DNA of 64,000 nucleotides from assembly GCF_047511655.1 (NCBI RefSeq), contig NC_133396.1:130581490-130645489 (forward strand). Reading direction: 5' to 3'. The notes beneath the pieces are model-generated. The model ran no database searches. It was not told the origin of the DNA and saw only the letters and a program-made list of their open reading frames with translations. Shown piece after piece: positions 1-9,837 of this stretch. Made by a program: the position numbers and the translations under genes. The stretch's first letter is position 1; each line of letters starts with the position of its first letter. This stretch comes from Castor canadensis. Taxonomy: Eukaryota > Chordata > Mammalia > Rodentia > Castoridae.

Positions 1-1347
1 TTAAAACAAGCACCATTACTAGGGTGCAAAGCCTGCTTTAACGCAGCAGCAAACACTACTTGTTGATGTTCTCGCATCCCCACAAGTTGACGTACCTGAA
101 TAAATTCTGATAAAGACCCTTTCTCTTTTATTGGCACTGATGCCTTTTTACAGTCTGCATTAGCATTCTCATATGCCAAAATTGTGTAATGAGTACACCA
201 GTGGCTTGGGCACGAGCAACTTGTTGGCTTTAGTCAAGCGATCTAAAAAGCCTCAGAAAGTCCTTGAAAGCATTTTATTTTAGAAAAGATTTATTAGGCT
301 CTCCAGGTTCTGGTAAACTTTGCCATGCGTGAGGCACACGTAAGGACAGCTGTTTATATGCCTGAGGGTTATAAGTCAATTGTGCCTATAAGGCTGAGAA
401 AGCACCAGTCCTCGTTAACATGTCAAAGGTGATGGCCTCATTGTTTTGAGCATTAAGCCTGGCAGTTTCCTGAGCAAAATCTCCAAAAGCTGTTTTCCAT
501 TGCAAACAGAGACCTCCTGAAAAAGCTGCTTTGGCTATCAGATGCCAATCCCAAGGAGGTGACCACAGATTATTTAAAGCCTCCAAAATAATTAATGTAA
601 GCAGAGCCTGAACCCCATTCTCCCTCACACTGTCTCTGTGGGCACAGAGTTTTCAAATCAAACATCTGATGAACACTCTGAGTTCCCCCCATCCTTTAGC
701 TTGTTCTGTAATTAGAATTAACATTAAATCATCTGAATCTGTGAAATCAGATGTGTCTTTATATTTATTCCAGGCCTTTTGGACAGGAGTCAACTCTTCT
801 GTTTTAGGTTCTTTCACTAAACATACATCAGGTGCCTTTTAAAAGGGGTTAGTTTCTGTCCATTCCCGTGGAGGAGGAGGTGGCAGAGCGTCAGGCATAG
901 GACACTCACATTGAGTCACAGTTAGCTTTTTACTTTCATTTTCCTGAAATGGTTCAAGTACCATTGACCACATAGAAAATATCTGTACTGGAATATGAGT
1001 GCCCTGTCTGTGCTGCTTTTGTAATATTTTACCAATACAGTCCCAAATTTCAACATCTAATATCCCTCCTCCGGAAACCATGGACAATATTTGAGAATAC
1101 AGTTAATAAGCTCTTTGATTTGATCAGGACTTACAGAGGCTCAGATTGCTTTAAACAGCACTTTAGAAAGAAAATAGAATGAATATTCAGATGAATTCTG
1201 CCCCATGGTTACTCAGCCTTTAACATCCACACCACATCATCCTCACACCTATAGTTGTGACTCCATCAGGTGGAGAATGCACACCTTATTACTTACTATT
1301 ACCACGAATCTCCTTAGGTCCCTGTCTTCATGCCCCATGCTGCCACA
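1..1347 (-). pseudogene. Decayed gag region of a betaretrovirus-like endogenous retrovirus
   Basis: On the minus strand, frame fragments at 1087-839 (Pro-rich, matrix/p-domain-like), 628-386 (capsid-like, with a 'PPWDW..IAKA..SGG..LQWKT' arrangement typical of betaretroviral capsids) and 160-1 (a C-terminal capsid-like helix pattern before the edge) are in the order expected for gag after a leader. The fragments are in broken frames with stops between them, so this is an old, inactive copy. The remainder of the element lies outside the window to the left. Family assignment beyond class II (for example MYSERV-like) is a guess. Confidence 0.7.
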
Positions 1348-1365
1348 GCCCCATGTTGGGTGCCA
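1348..1365 (-). mobile_element. Retroviral primer binding site, tRNA-Lys type
   Basis: The minus strand reads TGGCACCCAACATGGGGC, two transitions away from the 18-nt tRNA-Lys(CUU) complement TGGCGCCCAACGTGGGGC used by HERV-K/betaretrovirus-like elements. Its position between the LTR-like end and gag remnants supports the reading. Confidence 0.75.
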
Positions 1366-1799
1366 CTTGCCGTGGACCTAGAGAGAAGAGGGATGGCATG
1401 CGCATTAAAAGGAAAGACTCAGAGTCAAGTTGAAATGTGGAAGCAAGGAGGAAGGCTGGGGTTCTGAGAAAGGACTCGGACCCAGAGTGTGTGACTATTA
1501 TCTGCCAGGAGAGCCCTGAAGACCTGATTCTGCCTGTGTCCTGTGTCGGCTCTAGAGGGAGGATCCAGACAGTGGATGGCAGGTCTGGCGTGCCCCCAAC
1601 CCCAGTCAGCCACATTTGTGGTGAGCCTCTCCACCCTCCATATCCTGCCAGCTGTCCAGCCAACAGGGAGCTCTGGTTTACTGTGACCAAGAATGAAAGC
1701 TCTAGCCCAGGAGAGCTGAAAGCCAAATGTACTAGAGAGAGGGGGATATGGGAAGGGGAGGGAAATGAAGGAAGGAAGGAAGGAAGAAAAGAAAGAAAG

Positions 1800-1869
<70 letters not shown>

Positions 1870-2085
1870 CTGGACAAGGAGTGAACCTTTTCAGAATAAG
1901 CTGTGGCCAAGGGGCAGGCTGTCCTCCCAGCATTGTTCTAAGAACCATGAATTCCTTGTACACATGATTGTTCCAACATTCAATAGTGCTACGTGCTGTT
2001 TTGCAGAGCACAGAAACTCAAAAATATATCCTGCTTTGCACAGAAGTTAACTATTAAACCACATGACCCTCATGATCAATAGCTA
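1366..2085 (-). mobile_element. Probable 5' LTR of a class II endogenous retrovirus
   Basis: Lies directly upstream (minus strand) of a primer binding site and ends in ...CCACGGCA two bases before it, the usual CA terminus of an LTR. The upstream limit is uncertain; LTR-like, moderately AT-rich sequence with a TATATTTT motif (about 2020) extends to near 2080. A GGAA/GA microsatellite (1769-1868) lies inside. No second LTR is in the window because the element runs off the left edge. Confidence 0.45.
1769..1868 (+). repeat. GGAA then GA microsatellite
   Basis: About 30 bases of ggaa/gaaa units are followed by an almost perfect (ga)n run from about 1802 to 1868. It creates spurious Ser-Leu and Arg-Glu open frames on both strands, including frames of 227, 176 and 161 codons. 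Confidence 0.95.
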
Positions 2086-2369
2086 TGCACAGCCATAAAT
2101 AAATACTGAAGGAGTTGGCTCTTCTCAGCTCAGAGAAGTCAATAGCAGTGGGGTGTTAATTTCTACTTTGCCTTAAGAAGATTTTTGGAGTTAGGATAAG
2201 CACATTTTAACCTAGATATTTCTTGAATTAAAAGGAAAGGTGAGTGGCAAATGATGGGCACAGGTTCTTACCCCCTTAAACCCAGGTAACAGGAGGTTCA
2301 GAGGGGACACAATAGTCTGAGGATGGAGTCGTTAGACAGTTTAGGAGCCAAGCCAATCATGGCAGCCAA

Positions 2370-2560
2370 AGTTGAGGGAAGGAGCACCAGCTTTGGTCTT
2401 ACATCTGATTCAAATTCTAAGTCTATCACCCACTAGCTGTGTGACTTTGAGCAAGTTACTCAGCCTCTCTGAACCATAGTTTCCTCATCTGTGAAAGGAA
2501 ATGGTTGCACCTACTTTGTGGCATCCACATGAAGATTAAAGTAGCTAACAAGTGCCAGTG
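2370..2560 (+). repeat. MIR SINE
   Basis: Contains the MIR core phrase 'ctagctgtgtgactttgagcaagttactcagcctctctgaaccatagtttcctcatctgtgaaa' in divergent form, plus strand. Confidence 0.85.
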
Positions 2561-2877
2561 TTCACCGCTGATGGCCGTGGATAAGGTAGTTACCTTCTCA
2601 AGGTCTATACCTGTCCCCCACAGTCAGTGGTCCTCCAGGGAAATGTGGGTTCCAGAATGCAGGAATGGGGGTCTCAGAGGTTCCAGAACAGTGCATGTGG
2701 GCTCAATGTGGGCCCCAGGGCTTTGGAGAGCTGGTCTGAGTTTGATTTCTGAGAGAGGTGTAGAGAGCAGTGTTGCCTGGCCTTGTGTGAACAGGGTGGC
2801 ATTTATTGCCTGGAGATGTAGAAAGCCGAAATGCTTTTAAAATTTTATTTATTAATTCACCAGTCATGAAACATTTT

Positions 2878-2993
2878 TATGTTTTGAGACAGAGTCTTGC
2901 TCTGTAGCCTAGGCTGACCTCAAACTCGAAATCCTCCTGCCTATAGTCTCTAAGTGCTGGGATTATAGCCATGCACCACCATGCCTGTCTTCA
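2878..2993 (-). repeat. B1 SINE (7SL-derived)
   Basis: Antisense monomer: 'ttttgagacagagtcttgctctgtagcctaggctgacctc' through 'gtgctgggattatagccatgcaccacca'. B1 elements are rodent-specific, which supports a rodent genome. Confidence 0.85.
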
Positions 2994-3044
2994 TGAAATT
3001 TCTTAATGGTTGATTAGTGGGAGTAGGACATTGGAAGCATGAAG

Positions 3045-3365
3045 TCTATCTATTTTTTTGGAAGTGCAGGGGTTTTAATTTAGGGACTTGTGCTTGCCAG
3101 GGAGGTGCTGTACCACTCCAGCCATACCTCCAGGCCTTTTTGCTTTAGGTATTTTTCAAATAGGGTCTTGTATTTCTGCCTGGGCTGGCCTGGCCTGCAA
3201 TCCTCCTATTTATACATAGCTGGGATGACTGGTGTTCATCACCACACCCAGATTTAATTGATCGAGATGGGGTCTTACTAACTTTTTGCCCAGGCTGGCC
3301 TAGAGCTGCAATCCTCCCAAATCTCTGCCTCCCAAGTAGCTAGGATTGCAAGCATGAGCCAGCTT
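3045..3365 (-). repeat. Composite SINE: two B1-like units plus ID/tRNA-like tail
   Basis: Read on the minus strand it starts 'ggctcatgcttgcaatcctagctacttgggagg', repeats a second B1-like unit, then has a tRNA-like segment ('ggaggtatggctggagtggtacagcacctccctggcaagcac') and an A-rich end. This architecture is what I recall from castorimorph rodents. Confidence 0.7.
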
Positions 3366-3804
3366 GTGAAGTCCTTTCGGCATATGGGGTGTCTCTGCTG
3401 ACCCTCCACAAACAAGGCTTGTCAGTTTTGACATGCTTCCCGGAGAGGGCCCAGGTGGCTCTGCTGATTCAGCAGCAGGTACCTGCGGGATGACAGGTTA
3501 GGGAGGGGGACACTTGCTGGGGTCATGGAGGCATTTTTTGCCCTGTGGCCCTGGCCTCATTGCCCTGTCTTCTAACAAACCAAACCAGCTGGTCCCACAC
3601 TAGATGAGGCACACAATAGTTTCTGGCATCTGGTATTCTGTGAATCAGAACTTTTGTGTATCTGCAGGTCTGCACAGCAACCATGGCTGAGAGATATACA
3701 ATCTTACAATGCCTAAGGCACTGTGAACCCTGATTCATCAGAGGTTTCACTGCGCACAGTATCACCTCTGTGGCAGCCTTTCCAAGAGTGCTCTTGGGTG
3801 GGGA

Positions 3805-3930
3805 CACAGAAGCCCTGGGTCCCAGGCTTGGTTCTGTGTAACTCTAGGCAAGTCCCTTTCTTTGCAACTCAGTTTCCTCATCTATAAGATGGAATTTAAT
3901 ACTCTGTACTCTGCCTGTCTCACTATAGCA
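3805..3930 (+). repeat. MIR SINE fragment
   Basis: 'ctctaggcaagtccctttctttgcaactcagtttcctcatctataagatgg' matches the MIR core with substitutions. Confidence 0.75.
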
Positions 3931-4417
3931 AATTACAGATCAAAGCAGAGAATGTAAGCCCTAAGGCTTTGAAAGTGCAAGCAGCTCTCTTATCTTGTTG
4001 GCGCCTCAGGTAAGAAGACTGTTGCTCTCATTAACAACTTCTGTTCACTCTTCCTCCAACTATGCTGGGCAGCAGACATACCCCGTTCTAACACCAGGCC
4101 AGGTTAGCTGCAAAGGGCACAGGAAGAAATGACTTCAAGACCCAGGCAGATTGACTTGTGGGCAGTGTGGACATGGGGTCTGGGAGACTCAACCTCTAGG
4201 TCCATGAGGCCTTTTCCTTGTCACAGCCTAGACTTTCAGCAGCTCCTGGTGCCCCTGTGCTCCTGGACCCAAGGCCTTCCCATACTCATTGGCCTGTTCT
4301 CTGATGGGCCTGCCACCCTAATGGCTAGGGACAGTTGAATTAGGACTTTGTAGCCCTTTGGCATTCCTACAAATTAAATATGTCCCACATCCCACATAAA
4401 ACTGAATTTTTTTAACA

Positions 4418-4635
4418 GGGCACCAGTGACTTGCGCCTGTAATCCTAGCTATTTGGGAGGCTGAGATCAGAAGGATCGAGGTTCGAGGCCAGTCCTGACA
4501 AATAGCTTTCAAGAATCCATCTCCAAAATAACCAGAGCAAAATGGATTGGAGGTGTGGCTCAAGCAGTAGAGTGCCTGCTTTGCAAGCATGAGGCCTTGA
4601 GTTCAAACCCCAGTCCCACTGCCCCCCCAAAAATA
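4418..4635 (+). repeat. Composite B1-ID SINE
   Basis: A B1-like head ('acttgcgcctgtaatcctagctatttgggaggctgagatc') joins a tRNA-like tail with A box (tggctcaagcagtagagtg) and B box (gagttcaaaccccag), ending in a C/A-rich run. Confidence 0.85.
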
Positions 4636-5974
4636 GAATTTATTTGCCATTGGCTTTTTCCCGGTAATGACACAATGTGGGAATTTGAGGAAGCAAGACA
4701 AGGAATCCACAAATAGCTTTCAAATGTTTGTAATTACTAGATGTAGCAATGATGGTGATACACCCTACGCTGTACTACACTGTACAATGCTGTACTACGT
4801 TGTAGTACAGTTGCACAAGGGATTGCTTTATTGCAGGGACCATGACATACAGTAAGCATGGTGAAATCTTCTGTGCATATTGTCGATCTAAAAAAACAGA
4901 CACAAAAAAGGACTTTCAATTGGTCCTCTTTATACGAAGCTCACAAATGGGCGATATTAAAATATAGTGTTAAAAGTCAAGGCTATGTTGTCCTTGGGAA
5001 GGGGAAAAGCAGGAGGGGCACCAAAGCAGCTTTGGGTGCTGTTCATGTCCTGATTCTTGGTCTGGGCCCTGATTGGTTTGAGGAGAGTTTGAGATGCACA
5101 CATTTTAAGTTGTGCAATTTTTGGCCTGCAAGCTATATGTTGATGAAAAGTACAAAATGTGATTATTTATTGATTCTCAATTTATAATTTGATCTCATGT
5201 TTTATAGTCAATATGAATCTTGAGACATTTCAGAAGCCCCAGCCTAGGGTATCTAACAGTCTGGGTCACAGACAGCCATTGTCCTCTCATGAGCTGTGGC
5301 ACAGCACCTCCTCCCTGGTCATACTAAGTTGCATGATGTCCCAGGAGACCAGGGCATGGGCTGTGGTAGAAGCTTTGCCAGTTGCTGTCTTCCTGGCCTG
5401 GGAAAACCTCCTCTCCAGCACTTTCCTAAATATCCCCATCTTCTTCGTGCAGTTATGCCAGACCATTCCTGGAATTTACTATGAGTCCCAGGAAGTTCCA
5501 CCTGCATGTGCTTTTCCCTATGCCTCCTGAGGCATGGGGCAGTCACATCCTTTCTGTTCATGGCTGTCCGTTACCTGATACAGAGCCCAGGCAGAACAGG
5601 CACTGAAGAAACATGAGCGACTTGGACTTCACCCCTGAAGTTCTCTTTCCCACAGAACCAGGCCACGATGGGGTTGTATGCTAGGTGGCTTCCCCACTTA
5701 CAAGTTGAGTAACATTCTGCCAAGTTTTCCCTCCCTAAGCCCCACTTTACTGATTTGTAAAATCATGACAGCAATCCTAGCTTCACAGAGTCATGGTGAG
5801 GCCAAGGTGGAGCAGGTGTCTATGAGGTTACATCCCTCTGCCCTTGAGGGGATGTTCACAATCCTTGCCTGGTGTGGAGTCCTAAAAGGAAACCTTTGAG
5901 GGAAGTGAGTAGCCCCTTCATTCTTCAACAGCACTCCAAAGAATCCACAGCTTGAAAAAGTTCAAAGAAAGCAA

Positions 5975-5980
5975 TTTATT
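5975..5980 (-). terminator. PKP1: Candidate PKP1 polyadenylation signal
   Basis: AATAAA on the minus strand, in the context GGAAATCAATAAATTGCTTT. It is followed 3' by a T-rich stretch (TTGAACTTTTTC), a plausible downstream element. It is the only AATAAA that I noticed between the stop codon and this point. Confidence 0.6.
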
Positions 5981-6799
5981 GATTTCCTGTATTTCCAAAA
6001 AAGCGAATACATGGTATATCATACAGGGAAACTGGGTTTAACTAGCACAGGTTCTTATACAAACATGAAGCTAGGGGAGGAGTGGGCTGGAGAGAGGCTC
6101 CCAGACACCTTGCAGCCATCCCATAGCTTCAGCCACCCTTGCTGGGTACCAAGGTGAACCAGCAAAGGGCATCCCTGCCCCCTGGGTTCCTGGGAAAAGT
6201 GTAGCATCTGGGTGGTTGGTCTGAGTTCACTGGAGAGGGCACTGATGGACAATGACTAATTTGTCTTAAGCATAGGAGATCCTGGGGTCAAGGAGGGCAT
6301 AGGGCCTGTGTTCTTCCTCATTTGGCCCCAAACTGGGACTTCTTGTTTTGGGGGCTAACCTTGGCAGCATGAGAGTGATGCGGATTTAAGGTGCTAAGGC
6401 AGGTCTTGAGTACATAAAGTCTAGCTAACCCCTTACTTCCTATCCCCAGGAAATACATTTTCATTTCCCCTCAAGTTTTGCTCCTTCCAGCTGTAGGCCT
6501 GGGTCAGAGGCCCAAATGACCAGCCCATTGAGAGGGCATGAGAGAGATGATCACAGTCAGGCCTTTCCTAACTGTCCATGACAGCCTACAGAGGCTTGAG
6601 CAGCTGTCCCCCCTCCCAAAGCAGAGGGCGAGGACCTCCTGGCTCTTCATCCTGTGAAAATGAGCCCAGGGCCTAGGAAGTGAGGACTGTGCTCAGGGGA
6701 GGGCAGCAACCTGGGCTTCGAACAGGTTCACTTGTAGTGGTTAAAAACCTTCTTGCCCTAACTGTTCTATACCATCCTTTCAGACTGAAAGGATGTTCT

Positions 6800-6905
6800 C
6801 CATCCCGTCAGGAGAACATATGTGAGGACAGGGGTTTGGCTGTTTTGTTCATTAGTGTATCTCGTGTGCTTAGAATGCTGCCTGGCAGAGGATATTCCGT
6901 GAACA
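6800..6905 (+). repeat. Possible L2 3'-end fragment
   Basis: 'ttttgttcattagtgtatctcgtgtgcttagaatgctgcctgg' resembles the 3' end of L2 LINEs. It lies inside the inferred PKP1 3' UTR, on the opposite strand. Confidence 0.5.
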
Positions 6906-8264
6906 TGTCTTACGGGATGAGTTGCTCTGGGCCCTGGTAACTGGCAGATGAGACCTCCTGATACCTACATCCAGGACAGTGTGGTGGGACAGATTCCCCT
7001 GTGGGTCCCGGGAAGGGAGAGATAAACTAGGAGTAGGCCTTCCAGCATGAGCCAAAACTGAGGAGGGTGTTGCAGACACCTCATCCTCAGTGGCTGCATC
7101 TCTCAGCAGGCCATCCTGAATCCAGAAGGGGTTTTCCAGTCCTATTGCTGGGGTAAGAAGTGCCGTGCACTAGGGGCAGTGCAGAGGGAATGAGACCTGG
7201 AAGGAGGACAAGTGCCATTCTGTGCCCCTCTAGAGAGGGGTGCAGCCATCCAGTTGCTGTCTACTTGATGCCAACCATGTCAGCTAGGGAGTGGCAGGTT
7301 GAAAGGAGGAAGCCTGGGAGTGCTTCAGCTTTCAGTTCATCCTAAGGGCCACTAACTCACAAGGTTCTCAGAAGCCTTCTGCTACTGCTCATTTGACTGC
7401 ACAGTCTGGGGACTTAGGGGGGGCTGGTGCTCCCAAAGGGTCTCTTATCTCATTTCCTAGGGGTTTCCCAAAGACAGAATGGAAACAGGATGGCTGGGGT
7501 TCAGAGGAAGGGAGAGGCCACCCCTGGCTGGGATGTGGGCTTGTTGGTATCCTGATAGGACTCTTTCCTTTCCTGGTCTATCCAAATTCCCTTCCACCAG
7601 TCTCTTCCTTTCCTGGCTCTACAGGCTTGGTGGGGAACATCTTCCAGGTAATTTCTAGATCCTCCCTGCCCAGTTCCATTGGCAGCCTGCTCCCCTGCCC
7701 ACTGGAAGATGATACCAAACAGCTGTTCCATGAATAGCTCTTTGGCTTTGAGCACCATTTTTGCCTTCTTTCTCCTGCAGCAAGTAGATTGCAGGCTCTC
7801 TGAAAGCAGGAGCTCTGTAGGCTGAGGCTGCTGTGCAGTGCACAGTCCAGGAGAACTGCTAGCTTATCTCTGGCTCCTACTCCCTAGTGTCCTCACACAA
7901 CCAAGAAGTGAGACTGATGCCTTCCAGAGCCCCACATCCTGCCCAACCCAGGCCCCATGGCACTGTGGGAAGTGTAGGATTGTCAGATGAAAGAGATTTT
8001 CACACAGATATACTGAGCCTCAACACTGCAGCCAACCTCCCTGCCTGCCATGGCTACTCTGCCTTTCCCCTGCCCCTTGGGAGATGGCCTAGGAAGGATG
8101 CGGGGCTGTAGGTGGCCTGACTGGCAAGGTCCCTGTCCTGGCACAATACATTTCCAGCTAACCAAAAAGTACATGTCACCCTTGCCTATAAGGAAGAGAC
8201 ATGGAGAGTTCTCTGCTTTGCCTCATGGGTGCAATGGAACAGCGAACCTAGCTTTTTGCACTCA

Positions 8265-8335
8265 TGCACACACACACGCACACACGCACACGAGTGCACA
8301 TGCACACTTACGTCATACACACATATATATATATA
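8265..8335 (+). repeat. CA repeat with TA end
   Basis: Interrupted (ca)n with cg interruptions passes into (ta)n (atatatatatata) at 8321-8335. It lies in the inferred 3' UTR. Confidence 0.85.
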
Positions 8336-9079
8336 CTGTTTCTCAGAAAAGGAAGTATTGACATCAGATTAAGTCCCTTTAACTCAAGAAAGCCCCCTCC
8401 CAACCTCCCCAACCCCCATCTCCTGCCAGTTCCCCCAAGGAAAAAAAAAAAGAATCTAAAAACATTTCCATGATGCACAGTTTTCAGGTTAGCTCTCAGT
8501 TGCATTTGAACTTGTCCAAATACTGCACAGGATGGAGAGAATAACTCATCCTCGAGGCCTGAGGTCTTCTCATCTGGGTGGTATCTTTCTGGAAAAAGAG
8601 AAACTGTCAAGTTTGGATGTAGTGAGATATTTCCGCACCAGTAAGTACCACCAGCTTCTCACTTACACCTGTCACTCTTGACATGGTCTTTGGTTGCTCC
8701 TGTGGAGTCAGAAGCTGCTCAGCTTTGTCCTGCCACCCTGTGCCCTGCCTCCACTGTTGGTGCAAAGCATCACATCCTGCTCGTTAAGAATCTGCTGAAT
8801 TTAATCTCTCCTCCCCTGTCCCCAAGTTGCTGAAATGAAGCTCGCCTCCCAGGAGAGGTGTCTGCAATCTTAATGACTCTTCACCTGGACCAGTCACAGC
8901 CCTCTCTCCCCTCAGGATCTTTCTCAGGTGTCAGGGCTGGGGGAGGGGGTTGTTGCTAGTAGACAGCCTGGGCTGAGAAGTCAGGAGGCCCTGACCTCAT
9001 CCCTGGTGACCTGCAGATGGCTCCACACCACAGCTGCCTCCAGTGAGCCTCTCTGGTTTGCTGATACTACTTTGAGTAC

Positions 9080-9262
9080 GTAGCTGTGGCTCCTGGCTTA
9101 CCTGCATCAGAAACACTTTGGATGCTTGTTTAAAAAACGCGACTTCCTAGACCTCATTCCAGCACTACTGAGTCAGAATTGCTGGAATTGGGAGCAGGAG
9201 TGTGCAATTTTAGCAAGTATTCCAGGTGATTCTAGTGAATGCCACGGATTGTGAACTTTTGC
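9080..9262. mobile_element. MER5-like (hAT-Charlie) DNA transposon remnant
   Basis: 'cctgcatcagaaacactttggatgcttg' at the left and 'tattccaggtgattctagtgaatgcca' at the right are the two imperfectly inverted arms of a MER5A-type element. It is embedded in the inferred PKP1 3' UTR. Confidence 0.65.
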
Positions 9263-9762
9263 CATACATAGTATTGGTTCAGCCTTGTCCACACTGGGCA
9301 TGTGCAGAGACTGGAAAGTGGAATATAAGGTGGATTAAAAAATTATCTGTGGGTGACCAGACTCAAAAGGACATATTTTTTTAACTCCAGTTGTACATAT
9401 TATATAACCACCGTAGTCTCTGTGAATGGTACCATCTGGGTTGTGCAGCGGGCAACCTTCACAGTTGTACCCAGCAGTTCCACCAAGACCTTGTGGCCCT
9501 TCAGATGCTACCTACCTGCACATTATACACCTTTAATGTTCTGTGGTGGGACAGCCCATGCCCTCAGTCAGGAGTCTACACAGCTGTCCTCACAGTTCTT
9601 GTGTCAGTCAGAGCCAGGCTGTGTGGCAGGTCAAAGGGTGCTTCTGTGTATTTTGAGCCCAGCCCCTTTGACACTGGCTGCAGCAGTGGCTCTGGAGGCA
9701 CCCCCTGTGCTGGGGCTGACTGATTCTTACCTGCAAGCCAAACTTGCCTGGACTGTCTCTTC

Positions 9763-9837
9763 TTAGAATCTGGAGGTAAAATTCCTGAAGTTATTCGCCC
9801 CACCTAGGGCTCCCAGCATGTTCCTATCGAAACCTTG
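9763..9837 (-). CDS. PKP1: PKP1 exon 13, C-terminal tail and stop
   Basis: Encodes the final 24 residues, QGFDRNMLGALGGANN then FRNFTSRF, ending in TAA at 9765-9763. The RNFTSRF terminus matches human PKP1 exactly; the middle differs slightly from human (GTLAGANSL). The acceptor is CTCTTGCAG. The exon continues as the long 3' UTR. Confidence 0.96.
   Translation of the reverse strand, partial: QGFDRNMLGALGGANNFRNFTSRF

Larger units (their letters stand above)
1348..5954. other. Intergenic DNA downstream of PKP1
   Basis: Apart from the LTR and the SINEs listed separately, no exon is recognised. The stretches 2085-2370, 3365-3800, 3950-4418 and 4640-5954 show no known element. A cluster of 10-bp repeats with a hairpin lies at 4770-4810. 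In human the next gene on this side is TNNT2, of which no exon is visible here. Confidence 0.6.
5955..9762 (-). other. PKP1: Probable PKP1 3' untranslated region
   Basis: No splice or coding signal is recognised between the TAA at 9763 and an AATAAA on the minus strand at 5980-5975, which I take as the main polyadenylation signal; the UTR would be about 3.8 kb. It contains a MER5-like segment (about 9080-9262), an alternating CA/TA tract (8265-8335), a 23-nt palindrome (6773-6795) and an L2-like stretch near 6800-6905. A weaker ATTAAA lies near 8796 on the same strand and could serve a shorter transcript. The end point is inferred, not seen as cDNA. Confidence 0.65.

Noticed and set aside
1328..2011. 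Long Ser-Leu and Arg-Glu frames on both strands
   Set aside because: They are produced by the GA microsatellite and have no biological support as genes.
1..5954. Expected neighbour TNNT2 downstream of PKP1
   Set aside because: Human synteny suggests it, but no troponin T exon was recognised, so the gene probably lies further left outside the window.
8440..8460. Poly-A run as a possible polyadenylation tail of a processed pseudogene
   Set aside because: No retrocopy body or target-site duplication is visible beside it.
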